Positions 1 to 11,814 of a DNA stretch of 64,000 nt are shown piece by piece. This DNA comes from an uncultured Duodenibacillus sp. (GTDB lineage Bacteria; Pseudomonadota; Gammaproteobacteria; Burkholderiales; Burkholderiaceae_F): assembly GCA_944388865.1 (NCBI GenBank), contig CALXKM010000010.1, positions 1-64,000 of the forward strand. The letters run 5' to 3'. The stretch's first letter is position 1; each line of letters starts with the position of its first letter. The notes under the pieces were generated by a model. The model saw only the letters and a program-made list of their open reading frames with translations. It was not told the origin of the DNA and ran no database searches. The translations under genes and the position numbers were made by a program.

Positions 1-2
1 CT

Positions 3-272
3 CCGATCATCTCCGAACCCTTCGACGAAAAGGGCCCGTACTACGCCGCCAAGCTCTACCCGACGCTGCTCAACACGCAGGGTGGTCCGCGCCGCAACGA
101 GAAGGGTCAGGTTCTGACGGCTCTCAAGAAGCCCATCCCGCGTCTTTACAGCGCCGGCGAACTCGGCTCGATGTGGGGTCACATCTATCAGGGCGCCACG
201 AACAACTCGGAAGCCTGCGTGTTCGGCCGCATCGCTGGCCGCTGCGTTGCTGCCGAAAAGCCCTGGTGCTAA
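3..272 (+). CDS. FAD-binding reductase, C-terminal end (partial)
   Basis: The gene enters from the left edge; the frame is open from position 3 to TAA at 270-272, giving the last 89 residues. The visible segment carries the typical C-terminal signature of the FAD_binding_2 family (fumarate reductase, urocanate reductase or ketosteroid-dehydrogenase-like flavoproteins): RLYSAGELGSMWGHIYQGA followed by NNSEACVFGRIAGR, which in the family closes over the FAD. The substrate cannot be told because the N-terminal FAD domain and the capping domain lie outside the window. It is followed by two hairpins, so it is probably the last gene of its transcript. Confidence 0.8.
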   Translation, partial: PIISEPFDEKGPYYAAKLYPTLLNTQGGPRRNEKGQVLTALKKPIPRLYSAGELGSMWGHIYQGATNNSEACVFGRIAGRCVAAEKPWC

Positions 273-370
273 ACGTCCGCGAAAATCGCCGCCCTGCGCC
301 ATCAGAGCGGCCGATGACGAAGTCTCGGCAATTGTCATTTCAGCCGAACTTCAAACTCTCTCCTCTGGCG

Positions 371-440
371 TGTGTTCTTTGAACACACTTTTGCGCAGAC
401 AGCCCGCATTCAGACGAAGGAATGCGGGCTGTCTGTCTTT
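371..440 (+). terminator. Tandem hairpins after the flavoprotein gene
   Basis: A 7-bp hairpin (371-377 with 381-387, TGTGTTC/GAACACA) is followed by a perfect 15-bp stem (397-411 with 420-434, 8-nt loop) and a short GTCTTT tail. They lie about 100 nt after the flavoprotein stop and before the convergent hemE stop, so they probably end transcription of the plus-strand gene. The rest of the 384-nt gap 273-656 shows no credible gene; small ORFs there run through the hairpins. Confidence 0.7.
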
Positions 441-656
441 GTGCCGGGCAAACTAATGCCGCCAAAGAGCCTCTTGCTGCAGAACGTAATGCGCTTGGGC
501 GCTATACAAACAGCCGAATTTCCACAAAGGAAAAGCCGACTGCTTGTTGCCTCTGACGATTGTCAGCAACGGAAAATGAAGTTCTCTTCAGGCTGTTGAC
601 AATTATGTTGAAAACTTGATGACTGTCTGTGCACAACCTGAATTTTTCCTTACGAA

Positions 657-1733
657 TCAAGCTGTTGGCTGGTGCTTGGCGCGCGAGTAGCTGTGTACTT
701 CGTCGACCAGAATCGCAACAGCTTCAGGATCCGTGTACTGGCTGATGCCGTGACCAAGATTAAACACATGGCCCCCAGCTCCGACCATGCCGTAAGAGTC
801 GATCACGCGGCGCGCCTCGCGGCGAATGGCCTCCTCACCGGCAAAAAGCACCATCGGATCGAGATTGCCCTGCAGACTCACAGCATCCTTGGTCCTTTCG
901 CGGGCTTTTCCAAGGTTTGCCGTCCAGTCAAGGCCCACGCAGTCGCAGCCGCTTTCTGCCATGGCTTCAAGCCACATGCCGCCGCCCTTGGTAAAGCAGA
1001 TGACCGGCACTTTCTCGCCTTCGTTTTCACGAATGAGTCCGTCGATGATCTGACGCATGTACTTCAGAGAAAATTCATCAAAGCATCCGTCGGCAAGCGC
1101 GCCGCCCCAGGTGTCGAAAATCTGCACGGCCTGAGCGCCGGCCTTGATTTGGGCATTGAGATATTCCGTCACAGCACGCGCATTGATGTCCAGAATGCGC
1201 GCCAGAAGGTCCGGGCGTGCATACATCATTTTCTTGATGGTTGAAAAATCCTTCGAACTGCCGCCTTCAACCATGTAGCAGGCAAGCGTAAAGGGAGAGC
1301 CCGAAAAGCCGATGAGCGGAATCTTATTGTCGAGCTCGCGGCGAATTGTGCGCACGGCTTCAGTGACATATTTGAGCTTATCTTCGGGATCAGGAACATA
1401 AAGAGAATTAACTGCTTCTTCGCTTTGCACGGGATGCGCGAACTGCGGACCGACGCCAGGCTTGAAGCTCAGTCCGAGTCCCATGGCATCCGGAACCGTC
1501 AGAATGTCAGAAAACAAAATGGCGGCATCAAGTCCAAAGCGATTTACCGGCTGCAGCGTAACTTCGCAGGCGGCATCCGGGTCTTGCGCAAGAGCCATGA
1601 AGCTGCCAAGTCTGGCACGCGTTGCGTTGTATTCGGGCAGATAGCGGCCAGCCTGACGCATCAGCCACATCGGGGTATAGTCAGTATGTTCGCGCTTGAG
1701 CGCACGCAGAAAAGTATCGTTGATCGGCTTCAT
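657..1733 (-). CDS. hemE: Uroporphyrinogen decarboxylase
   Basis: HemE decarboxylates the four acetate side chains of uroporphyrinogen III to give coproporphyrinogen III in cytosolic heme synthesis. The protein (358 aa, normal length) begins with [15 protein letters not shown] and the family signature [17 protein letters not shown] near residues 20-36, and keeps [16 protein letters not shown] in the middle and GNLDPMVL near the C-terminus. A longer frame runs to 1808, but the conserved N-terminus fixes the start at 1733. The start overlaps the divergent DUF167 gene by two bases, and no strong Shine-Dalgarno sequence is visible in front of it. Confidence 0.95.
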   Translation of the reverse strand: MKPINDTFLRALKREHTDYTPMWLMRQAGRYLPEYNATRARLGSFMALAQDPDAACEVTLQPVNRFGLDAAILFSDILTVPDAMGLGLSFKPGVGPQFAHPVQSEEAVNSLYVPDPEDKLKYVTEAVRTIRRELDNKIPLIGFSGSPFTLACYMVEGGSSKDFSTIKKMMYARPDLLARILDINARAVTEYLNAQIKAGAQAVQIFDTWGGALADGCFDEFSLKYMRQIIDGLIRENEGEKVPVICFTKGGGMWLEAMAESGCDCVGLDWTANLGKARERTKDAVSLQGNLDPMVLFAGEEAIRREARRVIDSYGMVGAGGHVFNLGHGISQYTDPEAVAILVDEVHSYSRAKHQPTA

Positions 1734-2079
1734 GACTAAAGACAGGAAAGAAATAAAAAAAGACACCGATGCGAATTCTCGCACGGAGACGCTTCCGGTT
1801 TGGCTCAATCAGACTGAAAACGGCGTTATCGTCTGCGTACACGCGCAGCCTGGCGCCAAACGCGATGCAGTTGTGGGACTTTACGACGGCAAGCTTAAGA
1901 TAGCCCTTACGGCTCCTCCCGTGGACGGAAAAGCCAACGATGCCTTGCAGACATTTCTTGCGAAAAAGACGAAAACGCCAAAGTCCGACGTCGAACTCAT
2001 CTCAGGGCAGACGAGCAGAAGCAAGCGCTTCTTAATTAAAAATGCGGCAGCTCAAAACATAGCCGCCGCACTCTCATAA
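1732..2079 (+). CDS. DUF167 (YggU) family protein
   Basis: Small protein of 115 aa with the DUF167 hallmarks: [32 protein letters not shown] and a terminal half rich in K/R ([12 protein letters not shown]). The family is widespread and structurally known, but its biochemical role is not settled. The ATG at 1732 shares CATG with the hemE start on the other strand; a start further in is possible because the conserved domain only begins around residue 20 ([11 protein letters not shown]). It converges on the uspA gene with a 17-nt gap. Confidence 0.8.
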   Translation: MTKDRKEIKKDTDANSRTETLPVWLNQTENGVIVCVHAQPGAKRDAVVGLYDGKLKIALTAPPVDGKANDALQTFLAKKTKTPKSDVELISGQTSRSKRFLIKNAAAQNIAAALS

Positions 2080-2096
2080 GCAGTCGAAAACCGCCT

Positions 2097-2516
2097 CTAG
2101 CGGATCACCAACACGGGACGGTCTGCTGAGGCCAAGACCTTCTGCGTTTCTGAACCAAGAATAAGACTGCCGAGAGATCCCAGACCACGGCTGGCCATCA
2201 CGATAAAGCGTGCATCATAGCGCTGAGCCACAGCAAGAATCCCTTGCCAGGGAGCTGCGCAGTGCTCTGCAACAAGCTCACACTGCACGCCAGCGGCCTG
2301 TGCGGCATCACTGATGTACTTCAGACGCGCCTGCGTCTTGGGATCTTCGTTTTCGAGTCCCGTTCCAACAGAAGAACCGGAAACAGCTGTCATTCCCAGC
2401 AACGGCAGATTGAGGCTCTTGGCCAGTTCAACCGCAGTATCCACACCTTTCTCCGACAACTGACTGCCGTCCGTGCAGACTTGAATCACATCGGTCAACT
2501 GTTTAACGCCATCCAT
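2097..2516 (-). CDS. Universal stress protein (UspA family)
   Basis: 139-aa single-domain Usp protein. The N-terminus VIQVCTDGSQLSEKGVDTA resembles the family beta-1/alpha-1 segment, and ASRGLGSLGSLILGSETQKVL near the C-terminus matches the G-x2-G-x9-G-S ATP-binding motif, so it is probably an ATP-binding Usp rather than a UspA-type non-binder. The start at 2516 is supported by AAAGGAGC six bases upstream; a longer frame reaches 2552 but has no such site. It is a monocistronic unit between the DUF167 gene and atpC. Confidence 0.85.
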   Translation of the reverse strand: MDGVKQLTDVIQVCTDGSQLSEKGVDTAVELAKSLNLPLLGMTAVSGSSVGTGLENEDPKTQARLKYISDAAQAAGVQCELVAEHCAAPWQGILAVAQRYDARFIVMASRGLGSLGSLILGSETQKVLASADRPVLVIR

Positions 2517-2636
2517 GGCTCGCTCCTTTGAAAATACAAATGACCTCATCAAGAGGTTGCGCCCACCGGGACGCTTGTGTCATTGAATCCTAGCGCAAGT
2601 TTGATGTTGGCGAAACGGATAAAACACAAAAATCAC

Positions 2637-2739
2637 AATAAAAAACGACGCCTGCCTTGCGCTGCCTTCGTTCTGTTTGAAAAGATCGAAGGCTGCTCGG
2701 CGAGACGTCGTCTTTCGAACCGAGTGCGCGTCAACGCAA
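2637..2739 (-). terminator. Possible atp operon terminator
   Basis: Downstream of the atpC stop on the minus strand the sequence holds complementary arms (CCTTCG with CGAAGG, and ACGACG with CGTCGT) ending in a T6 run (plus-strand A6 at about 2640-2645). The pairing is not clean, so the exact hairpin is uncertain. It lies between atpC and the uspA promoter region. Confidence 0.4.
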
Positions 2740-3150
2740 TCAGTGACGCAGGCGGCGGATGTAAGCCAACTGCGCGGCCAAAGCCGCCATCGTAGCTTCG
2801 AGCTTGGCGATTTCGCGATTGCTCTGCGCCTTGGCGCGGTTGAGCTTGGCTTCTTCAAGAGCCTGCTTGGCCTTGGCTTCATCGAGATCCTTGCTACGGA
2901 TTGCCGTATCGGCAAGTACCGTCACGCGATCAGGCTGAACCTCGAGAATGCCGCCGGCGACAAAAACGTTCTCCTCGGTGCCCTGTTCGGTCTTGATGCG
3001 CACGGCACCAGGACGAATGCGGGTCAGCAAAGGCACGTGGCCGGGCAGAATGCCGAGTTCACCTTCCTGACCGGGCAGTGCAACAAACGATGCATTCCCC
3101 GAGAAGATGGCCTCTTCTGCGCTGACGACGTCAACAAAAATCATAGCCAT
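2740..3150 (-). CDS. atpC: ATP synthase F1 epsilon subunit
   Basis: The epsilon subunit links gamma to the c-ring in the central stalk and inhibits ATP hydrolysis. At 136 aa it has the usual N-terminal beta-sandwich ([38 protein letters not shown]) and an Ala/Lys/Glu-rich C-terminal helical pair ([30 protein letters not shown]). It is the last gene of the atp operon, separated from atpD by an 87-nt gap that holds a strong hairpin. Confidence 0.97.
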   Translation of the reverse strand: MAMIFVDVVSAEEAIFSGNASFVALPGQEGELGILPGHVPLLTRIRPGAVRIKTEQGTEENVFVAGGILEVQPDRVTVLADTAIRSKDLDEAKAKQALEEAKLNRAKAQSNREIAKLEATMAALAAQLAYIRRLRH

Positions 3151-3185
3151 AAGTTGCTCCGTTAAATCGGTTCTTCGCTCTTTTG

Positions 3186-3221
3186 CAAACCTGTCCTGCG
3201 CGTCTGCGCCGGACAGGTTTG
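3186..3221 (-). promoter_or_regulatory. Intercistronic hairpin between atpD and atpC
   Basis: Perfect 11-bp stem (3186-3196 with 3211-3221, CAAACCTGTCC/GGACAGGTTTG) whose loop can pair further (GCGC at 3198-3201 with GCGC at 3206-3209). No T-run follows on the minus strand, so it looks more like an RNA-processing, stability or partial-termination element than a full terminator. It would lower epsilon mRNA relative to beta; that role is inference. Confidence 0.6.
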
Positions 3222-3237
3222 TGCAGCACGAGGAAGA

Positions 3238-4656
<1,419 letters not shown>

Positions 4657-4666
4657 TCAAATCCAT

Positions 4667-5551
4667 TTAAGACACGGCGGCGGCACCACCGACGATTTCG
4701 GTGATTTCCTTCGTAATGCCGGCCTGACGGGTCTTGTTGTAGACAAGCTGCAGCTCATCAATGAGCTTCTTGGCGTTGTCCGAAGCGGCCTTCATGGCCA
4801 CCATACGGGCAGACTGTTCAGAAGCCATATTTTCTGCAACCGCCGAATAAATCAAAGCCTCGACATAGCGCTTGAGCAGTTCATCGAGCACGGTCTGCGC
4901 GTCAGGTTCGTAGATGTAATCCCACGAGTATGCGCGCGGCTTCTCTCCGAGCGGTGCGAGCTTTTCGTCAGTGAGCGGCAGAATCTGCTCAATCACCGGT
5001 TCCTGCTTCATTGCGTTGATGAAACGCGAATAAGCGAGATAGACGCGGTCGACCTTGCCCTGAGCGTATGCATCCAACTGCACACGGATCGCACCCAAGA
5101 GGCGATCAAGCTGAGGACGGTCGCCGAGCTGCACCACCTGGCTGATGACGTCAAGGCCAGCATGTCCACAGAAAGCCACCGCCTTATTGCCGATGGCCGT
5201 AACCTGCAGATTCACGCCGCTTGCGCGAAGATCACCAACCTTGTGGAGAACGAGACGCTGAATATTGGTATTCAGCGCACCGGCCAGACCCTTATCGGTA
5301 GTCACCAGAATCATGGCTTCCTTACCGGTCTGGGTCGGGTGCTTGACGAGGAACGGATGGTTGTAATCCACCTGAGCTTCGGACAAGTGCGCAATGATGT
5401 TGCGGATCTTGTCTGCATACGGGCGGGCCTCACGCATCCGGTCCTGAGCCTTGCGCATCTTCGAGGCCGCAACCATCTGCATCGCCTTAGTGATCTTGCG
5501 CGTATTTTGTACGCTCTTGATCTTTCCGCGAATTTCCTTTGTACTAGGCAT
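4667..5551 (-). CDS. atpG: ATP synthase F1 gamma subunit
   Basis: Rotor shaft of F1 (294 aa). The N-terminal helix [34 protein letters not shown] and the C-terminal helix [37 protein letters not shown], which form the coiled coil inside the alpha/beta ring, are both intact. Spacing to atpA (29 nt) and atpD (25 nt) is short, as in an operon. Confidence 0.97.
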   Translation of the reverse strand: MPSTKEIRGKIKSVQNTRKITKAMQMVAASKMRKAQDRMREARPYADKIRNIIAHLSEAQVDYNHPFLVKHPTQTGKEAMILVTTDKGLAGALNTNIQRLVLHKVGDLRASGVNLQVTAIGNKAVAFCGHAGLDVISQVVQLGDRPQLDRLLGAIRVQLDAYAQGKVDRVYLAYSRFINAMKQEPVIEQILPLTDEKLAPLGEKPRAYSWDYIYEPDAQTVLDELLKRYVEALIYSAVAENMASEQSARMVAMKAASDNAKKLIDELQLVYNKTRQAGITKEITEIVGGAAAVS

Positions 5552-5580
5552 TTGGTCCTCTCAGAATAAGATGTGCGCTG

Positions 5581-7122
5581 TTACCAAGCACCGTTCTTCT
5601 TGAACTCTTCAACAGCAGCCTTGAGAGCGGCATTGTCTTCCTTGGACAATTCCTTCTTCTCTTCAATGCGGTCTACAAGTTCCGTGTAGTGCTGCTTGAG
5701 GTATTCGCGCATGGCGCGTTCGCACTTGAGCGCATCCTTAACGGCAACGTCGTCGAAAGCGCCCTGTTCGATCGCAAACAGCGTGATGGCTTCTTCCCAA
5801 ACCTGCAGAGGCTGGTACTGAGGCTGCTTCATGAGTTCGGTCACGACACGGCCGCGTTCGAGCTGCTTGCGGGTTGCTTCATCCAAATCGCTGGCAAACT
5901 GCGCAAAGGCAGCCAGTTCGCGATACTGAGCAAGAGCCAGACGCACGCCACCGCCTAACTTCTTGATCACCTTGGTCTGAGCGGCGCCGCCCACGCGGGA
6001 CACCGAGATGCCGGGGTTGATAGCCGGACGGATGCCGGCGTTGAAGAGGTCGGTTTCCAAGAAGATCTGGCCGTCGGTAATGGAAATCACGTTCGTCGGA
6101 ACAAAGGCCGTGACGTCGCCTGCCTGCGTTTCAATAATCGGAAGAGCGGTCATGGAACCAGTCTTGCCCTTAACTGCGCCCTTTGTGAAACGCTCGACAT
6201 AATGCGGGTTCACGCGAGCGGCGCGTTCAAGCAGACGGCTGTGCAGGTAGAACACGTCGCCAGGATAGGCCTCGCGTCCCGGCGGACGACGCAGCAACAG
6301 GGAAATCTGGCGATATGCCCAGGCCTGCTTGGTCAGATCGTCATAAACGATGAGGCTGTCCATACCGCGGTCGCGGAAGTACTCGCCCATCGTCGCGCCT
6401 GCGTACGGAGCGATGTACTGCAGTGCAGCCGATTCAGAAGCAGTAGCAGCCACAACGATCGTGTACTCCATGGCGCCGTGCTCTTCGAGCTGACGAACCA
6501 CGTTGGCAATCGTGGAAGCCTTCTGACCAATGGCCACATACACGCAGGTCAGATTCTTGCCCTTCTGGTTGATGATCGTATCAATGGCGATGGCAGTCTT
6601 GCCGCACTGGCGGTCGCCAATGATCAGCTCGCGCTGACCGCGGCCAATCGGGATCATTGCATCGATGGACTTCAAACCCGTCTGCACAGGCTGGCTCACG
6701 GACTGACGATCGATCACGCCGGGGGCGACCTTTTCGACAACGTCGTATTCATCGGTCTGAATCGGGCCCTTGCCGTCGATGGGCTGGCCGAGTGCGTTGA
6801 CCACGCGGCCGATCAAAGCCGGGCCGACGGGGACGGACAGAATGCGGCCCGTCGTCTTGACGGTATCGCCTTCCGAAATATGTTCGTAATTACCGAGAAT
6901 AACCGCGCCAACGGAATCGCGTTCAAGGTTCAGCGCGAGGCCGTAGGTGTTGCCAGGGAATTCCAGCATTTCACCCTGCATCACGTCATGAAGACCATGC
7001 ACGCGGCAAATACCGTCGGTCACCGAAACCACGGTGCCCTGGGTGCGGAGATCAGCGGAGACGCCAAGGCCTTCAATGCGCTGCTTGAGCAGTTCGCTGA
7101 TTTCACTAGGATTAAGTTGCAT
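5581..7122 (-). CDS. atpA: ATP synthase F1 alpha subunit
   Basis: Non-catalytic nucleotide-binding subunit (513 aa). It begins [19 protein letters not shown], has Walker [16 protein letters not shown] near residue 170, and the alpha signature [17 protein letters not shown] near 365 containing the conserved Arg that reaches into the catalytic site. The frame extends upstream to 7212, but that part overlaps atpH and does not resemble the family, so the start at 7122 is chosen. Confidence 0.97.
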   Translation of the reverse strand: MQLNPSEISELLKQRIEGLGVSADLRTQGTVVSVTDGICRVHGLHDVMQGEMLEFPGNTYGLALNLERDSVGAVILGNYEHISEGDTVKTTGRILSVPVGPALIGRVVNALGQPIDGKGPIQTDEYDVVEKVAPGVIDRQSVSQPVQTGLKSIDAMIPIGRGQRELIIGDRQCGKTAIAIDTIINQKGKNLTCVYVAIGQKASTIANVVRQLEEHGAMEYTIVVAATASESAALQYIAPYAGATMGEYFRDRGMDSLIVYDDLTKQAWAYRQISLLLRRPPGREAYPGDVFYLHSRLLERAARVNPHYVERFTKGAVKGKTGSMTALPIIETQAGDVTAFVPTNVISITDGQIFLETDLFNAGIRPAINPGISVSRVGGAAQTKVIKKLGGGVRLALAQYRELAAFAQFASDLDEATRKQLERGRVVTELMKQPQYQPLQVWEEAITLFAIEQGAFDDVAVKDALKCERAMREYLKQHYTELVDRIEEKKELSKEDNAALKAAVEEFKKNGAW

Positions 7123-7138
7123 TCTTGTGCTCCGAAAT

Positions 7139-7687
7139 TTATGCGGTGAGCGCCTGCTGCATCTGCGCAAGACGTGCACGAACAGAACCGTCGAGAACCT
7201 GGTCCCCCACACGGATGCAGACGCCGCCGATCAGATCCTTGTTGATGGTCACGATCGGGTTGAGCTTCTTGCCGGGGAATTTCTTTTCCAGGCACGCGAG
7301 CAGCTGCTCGACTTCTTTCTTGTTGAGCGCGTAGGCGGACTCGATGTAGGCGTCAGCGACACCTTCGGATTCATTTTTAAGCGCACGAAACTGCACGGCT
7401 ATCTCGGGCAAAGCGCAGAGACGACCGTTTTCGATGACTGTACGCAGCAGGCCGGACAATTCGGCAGGAACATCCTTGCCGAGCACGCCGGCGAGCAGCT
7501 CAAACATCTGATCATCGGTAACCTTCGGGTCGTTGAAAAGAGCAGCGACCTGAGGCTCACGCGTCACTTTGCTGAGGACCTCGAGCGCTTCCTGCAGCTG
7601 TGCAGCCTGCGCAGTTTCCTTACGTTGCTCCACAGCCTTCCACAGGCCCTGAGCGTAAGGACGTGCAATCGTCGAAAGTTCAGCCAT
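7139..7687 (-). CDS. atpH: ATP synthase F1 delta subunit
   Basis: 182-aa peripheral-stalk subunit joining F1 to the b-dimer. The N-terminus [21 protein letters not shown] and the C-terminal beta segment [29 protein letters not shown] are typical of the OSCP/delta family. It follows atpF with a 2-nt gap, consistent with translational coupling. Confidence 0.95.
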   Translation of the reverse strand: MAELSTIARPYAQGLWKAVEQRKETAQAAQLQEALEVLSKVTREPQVAALFNDPKVTDDQMFELLAGVLGKDVPAELSGLLRTVIENGRLCALPEIAVQFRALKNESEGVADAYIESAYALNKKEVEQLLACLEKKFPGKKLNPIVTINKDLIGGVCIRVGDQVLDGSVRARLAQMQQALTA

Positions 7688-7689
7688 GG

Positions 7690-8160
7690 TTAGAGCTTCG
7701 CCTTAAGTTGTTCGAGCAGCTGTGAGTGAACGGTCTTGTCCACCTCGCGAGCCAAAATCTGCTGAGCACCGGCAACAGCCAAAGCGGCGACTTCGTCGCG
7801 CAACTGTTCGCGGGCGCGAGCCATTTCCTGCGCTGCCTCAGCCTTCGCATTAGCAATAATGCGGTCGGCCTCGACCTGAGCCTGTTGCTTGGCGTTCTCA
7901 ACGATCATCGCCCCGCGCTTTTCGCCGTCGGAAACAATCGTCGTGGCACGAGCACGGGCCTCGGCTTCGATTTCCTTGCCCTTGGCCTGCGTTTCGGCCA
8001 AAACCTCAGCACTCTTGTCGGCAGCGGCAAGACCTTCGGCGATCTTGTTTTGGCGCTCTTCGATCGCTTTGATCAAAGGCGGCCAGATGTACTTCATCGT
8101 GATCCAGCATCCGATGAAGAACACCACCATCTGTACAAACAGTGAGGCATTAATGTTCAT
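7690..8160 (-). CDS. atpF: ATP synthase Fo subunit b
   Basis: 156-aa peripheral-stalk protein with one N-terminal membrane helix ([23 protein letters not shown]) and a long charged Ala/Glu/Lys coiled coil, as in the family. It is preceded by the longest gap of the operon (109 nt after atpE), which contains a hairpin and a T8 run. Confidence 0.95.
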   Translation of the reverse strand: MNINASLFVQMVVFFIGCWITMKYIWPPLIKAIEERQNKIAEGLAAADKSAEVLAETQAKGKEIEAEARARATTIVSDGEKRGAMIVENAKQQAQVEADRIIANAKAEAAQEMARAREQLRDEVAALAVAGAQQILAREVDKTVHSQLLEQLKAKL

Positions 8161-8230
8161 TGTTAACCCCGTTTATGTCGACGCCGGTCGTTGCTGAGCG
8201 CAAAACGTTCCCGACGCCGACGACGCCATT

Positions 8231-8578
<348 letters not shown>

Positions 8579-8581
8579 CTA

Positions 8582-9415
8582 CTAGTGTCCTTCATGAGCC
8601 TGACCAAGATAAACCAAAGTCAGCATCATCATGATGAACGCTTGCAGAAGAACAATCAAAATGTGGAAAAGCCACCAGCAGAGGCCAGCCACAATATGAC
8701 CGAAAGCACTAGCCGTGCCGCCTACAACGCCGAAGGAGAGCGCGTAGCCGCCAAGCAGGGCAATCAGGAAGAAAACAAGTTCACCTGCGTACATGTTACC
8801 GAAAAGTCGCATGCCGAGGCTCACCGTCTTGGCGAGGTACTCAACAATGTTGAGCACGAAATTGCACGGCCACAGAAGCGGATGGCTTCCGAAAGGAGCC
8901 GAAAACAGTTCGTGAACGAAACCGCCGGCGCCCTTGACCTTCAATCCGTAGTAAATGCAAAGAACAAGAACGCTCACGGAAATGCCGAGCGTGCCGTTGA
9001 GGTCGGCCGTCGGCAGCGGACGAAGATAATGAACGCCAAAAAAGCTTGCCAGCCAGGGCAACAGGTCGACCGGCACCAAGTCGATTGCGTTCATCAAAAT
9101 GACCCAAACAAAAACGGTCAGGGCCGCCGGAGCGATAAACGTACGATCACCGTGCACAATCGCTCGGCTTTGTTCTTCGACCATGTCGACGAGCATTTCC
9201 ACAGCGCACTGCCACTTGCCCGGCACTCCGCTCGTCGCCTTGCGGGCTCCGCGGTACAAAAGCCACAAGCCGATGCAAAGCATAAGAACCGAGAATACGA
9301 TGGTGTCGTAATTAATGACGGAAAAGTCAATAATCGACTCCATCTTGCCAGAAGCATTATGTGCAAGGTGATGAAGCATGTACCCAGTCGGGCTGAGAGC
9401 TTCAGTCGTAGCCAT
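8582..9415 (-). CDS. atpB: ATP synthase Fo subunit a
   Basis: 277-aa membrane stator subunit that forms the two proton half-channels. The helix containing SLGMRLFGNMYAGELVFFLI carries the essential Arg, and the last helices contain FHILIVLLQAFIMMMLTLVYL. Several hydrophobic segments match the normal topology. It follows atpI with a 14-nt gap. Confidence 0.95.
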   Translation of the reverse strand: MATTEALSPTGYMLHHLAHNASGKMESIIDFSVINYDTIVFSVLMLCIGLWLLYRGARKATSGVPGKWQCAVEMLVDMVEEQSRAIVHGDRTFIAPAALTVFVWVILMNAIDLVPVDLLPWLASFFGVHYLRPLPTADLNGTLGISVSVLVLCIYYGLKVKGAGGFVHELFSAPFGSHPLLWPCNFVLNIVEYLAKTVSLGMRLFGNMYAGELVFFLIALLGGYALSFGVVGGTASAFGHIVAGLCWWLFHILIVLLQAFIMMMLTLVYLGQAHEGH

Positions 9416-9429
9416 AACTAATCCTTCGG

Positions 9430-9786
9430 TTAGTGTTTATTAAAGATCAGGCCGAACTGACCAAATACCGCAGCGATAATGCCTGCGAGCATTGCCGGCC
9501 AATTCAACCCTGAAAAGAACTTCGCCACGGCTGCAAACAAGCAGCAGATGACGATCATTTTGAGGAACTCTCCGACGATGACACCAGACGGTTTCATCGG
9601 CTTTCTTGTCATCTGACCGATGATCAGATTGAGCGCGAAAATGGAGTTGGGCACAGCGACGCACAACCCGCCAGCCAACGCAGATAGACCAGCCGCCAAA
9701 CTCCACCCGAGCCAGGCGACAGCTGCCACTACGCAGACAAACGCATATTGCCAAACAACGATACGGATCAATTCCTCACGATTCAT
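9430..9786 (-). CDS. atpI: ATP synthase accessory protein AtpI
   Basis: 118-aa protein with four hydrophobic segments, first in the atp operon. Its size, topology and position match AtpI, which assists c-ring or magnesium-related assembly and is poorly conserved in sequence. The ATG at 9786 has AGGGG 11 nt upstream; a GTG at 9795 is an alternative but lies almost on that site. Confidence 0.85.
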   Translation of the reverse strand: MNREELIRIVVWQYAFVCVVAAVAWLGWSLAAGLSALAGGLCVAVPNSIFALNLIIGQMTRKPMKPSGVIVGEFLKMIVICCLFAAVAKFFSGLNWPAMLAGIIAAVFGQFGLIFNKH

Positions 9787-9813
9787 ACCGTGCACTGCCC
9801 CTAAAACGGCTAA

Positions 9814-9842
9814 ATTTTACGGATTAACATACTTTTTAACAA
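9814..9842 (-). promoter_or_regulatory. Sigma-70-type promoter for the atp operon
   Basis: On the minus strand TTGTTA (9842-9837) and TAAAAT (9819-9814) are separated by exactly 17 bp, a good sigma-70 match, 28 nt upstream of the atpI ATG. It lies in the AT-rich 114-nt gap between parB and atpI. Confidence 0.65.
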
Positions 9843-9909
9843 GTATCTGAACGTCTTAATCTATATATTCCTTTATAGGTATTTACCCTTCAAAAAAAGC
9901 CGTATTTCT

Positions 9910-10830
9910 TCAATTAGACTCCTCGCCTTTTACCCCAGGAGCCAAGCGCTCAATCAGAGAATCAAGATCATCGAAATTTGCAAAATCAATCACAAGCTTC
10001 CCCTTGCCTCGGCGCCCATATACGACATGAACAGGAGCGCCGATGGATTCCGAAAGCCGCTCCTCAAGAATTTGGTCATCGCGATTGACCTTTGCCGATT
10101 TCTTCGTCGGTTTGACTCGGGGCCTTGAACTGAGTTCCTTGACAAGTTTTTCAGCATCGCGAACTGAAAGCTCCTTGGCAACAATTTCATTGGCAGCCTG
10201 AATTTGTTCAGCTCCAGACAGCGTCAACAGAGCACGTGCATGCCCCATATCCAGCTTGCCGTCAACGAGCATTTGCTGAACGGGATCCGTCAGATTGAGC
10301 AAGCGAAGCAAATTCGTCGTCCCTGAGCGACTCCTGCCGATGGCCTCCGCAGCCTGCTCGTGTGTGTAGCCGAATTCATCGATCAAACGCTTCACGCCCT
10401 GAGCTTCTTCCATTGCATTGAGATCTTCTCTTTGCATGTTTTCGATCAATGCCATGGCCAGAGCATCTTTGTCATCTACAGAGCGAACAATTGCCGGAAT
10501 TGTTTTCTTGCCGGCAAGCTTGGAGGCGCGAAAGCGTCTCTCGCCGGCAATAATCTCATAACGTCCGCTGCCGCTTCGGCGCACAATGATCGGACTGATG
10601 ACTCCTTGCTGCTTTATGGAATCAGCCAGCTCACTGAGCTTTTCCTGCTCAATGAGCGTGCGAGGCTGATATTTGCCTGCCTTGAGAACATTGAGTTCAA
10701 GTTCAACGATGGCGCTGCTGCTTTCTTCGGGCGCATCTGCAGCCGGCTGCGCAGCAGCTTTGGGAACATCATCACCAAGCAATGTGCTCAATCCGCGGCC
10801 CAGTCCGCGAGGTCTTTTCGTTGCAGCCAT
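9910..10830 (-). CDS. parB: Chromosome partition protein ParB
   Basis: 306-aa ParB/Spo0J protein that loads on parS as a CTP-dependent clamp. Seen: N-terminal RGLGRGLSTLLGDD (ParA-stimulating tail), the CTP-binding region with GERRFRASK near residue 95, the helix-turn-helix THEQAAEAIGRSRSGTTNLLRLL around residue 145 and a C-terminal dimerisation segment. It follows parA with a 2-nt gap, and five parS-like sites lie 3.5-5.6 kb away. Confidence 0.95.
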   Translation of the reverse strand: MAATKRPRGLGRGLSTLLGDDVPKAAAQPAADAPEESSSAIVELELNVLKAGKYQPRTLIEQEKLSELADSIKQQGVISPIIVRRSGSGRYEIIAGERRFRASKLAGKKTIPAIVRSVDDKDALAMALIENMQREDLNAMEEAQGVKRLIDEFGYTHEQAAEAIGRSRSGTTNLLRLLNLTDPVQQMLVDGKLDMGHARALLTLSGAEQIQAANEIVAKELSVRDAEKLVKELSSRPRVKPTKKSAKVNRDDQILEERLSESIGAPVHVVYGRRGKGKLVIDFANFDDLDSLIERLAPGVKGEESN

Positions 10831-10832
10831 GT

Positions 10833-11630
10833 TTATTTCTCCTCATGCTCCGAGTCGTTTTTGAAATTGCTCATGCGCTTAATCAGTTCGCGACCAAACG
10901 CAAGATATGCTTTGGCGCCTCTGCTCGTTTTATCGTAGACAATGCCGGGCTCGCCATATGAGGGCGCTTCGGCTAGACGTACATTTCGCGGAATCACAGT
11001 ATCGAAAACTCGATCGCCGAAATTTTCCTTGAGCTGCTCGCTGACTTCTTTCTGAAGCGTCATGCGCGCATCGAACATCACCCGAAGCAGGCCGATCACC
11101 TGAAGTTTTGGATTTTTGTTCTGCCGAACGCGCCGCACTGTATTGACGAGATCGCTCAAACCCTCCAGAGCGAAATACTCGCACTGCATCGGAATAATGA
11201 CCCCCACCGCACAGCAAAGCGCGTTGACGGTGATCATCGAAAGGGAAGGCGGACAATCAATCAAGATGAAGTCGTAGCGGTCCGAAATTTTCTCAATGAC
11301 GCCTTGCAGACGCCTGTCCGGATTCTTTAGCTGCATCAAATCGATCTCAGCCGCGGACAGTTCGCGATTGGCCGGAATCAAGTCATACCCGCCGCTGGCG
11401 CTCTTGCAGACCACCTCATCAAATGAAGCTTCTCCAATGAGAAGCTGATAGACAGTCAATGCACAATCGTTCTTCTCAATGCCGGAGCCCATAGTGGCAT
11501 TGCCCTGAGCATCGAGATCGACGAGCAGTACTTTTTGCTTACGTCGTGCCAAAGCGGCGGCCGTGTTGACGGCTGTTGTTGTTTTGCCAACACCGCCCTT
11601 TTGATTGGCTATGCAAAAAATGTATGCCAT
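10833..11630 (-). CDS. parA: Chromosome partition ATPase ParA (Soj)
   Basis: 265-aa deviant-Walker ATPase that positions ParB-parS complexes. The motif KGGVGKTTTAVN lies at the N-terminus with no DNA-binding extension, as in chromosomal Soj; Walker A' Asp is in LVDLDAQGNAT and Walker B in FILIDCPPSL. The ATG at 11630 is preferred over a TTG six bases upstream. It is the first gene of the parA-parB pair. Confidence 0.95.
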   Translation of the reverse strand: MAYIFCIANQKGGVGKTTTAVNTAAALARRKQKVLLVDLDAQGNATMGSGIEKNDCALTVYQLLIGEASFDEVVCKSASGGYDLIPANRELSAAEIDLMQLKNPDRRLQGVIEKISDRYDFILIDCPPSLSMITVNALCCAVGVIIPMQCEYFALEGLSDLVNTVRRVRQNKNPKLQVIGLLRVMFDARMTLQKEVSEQLKENFGDRVFDTVIPRNVRLAEAPSYGEPGIVYDKTSRGAKAYLAFGRELIKRMSNFKNDSEHEEK

Positions 11631-11814
11631 GATCAATTCTCTAAAATGTTTGCTTTATCTAATTTTTTATTTCACGATTAAAACTTGTTCGGCAAATTTG
11701 ATCCGAGCCATCATCTACTTCATAAATAAAACCAGAATTTAAGCTAAGTTATTGATTTCAAAGGGGTTTTTGTGATTTTTTTGCGAATATTCGATTTAAA
11801 CCCCCTCAAAACTC

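Noticed and set aside
372-599. 75-codon plus-strand ORF
   Set aside because: Runs through both terminator hairpins and resembles no protein.
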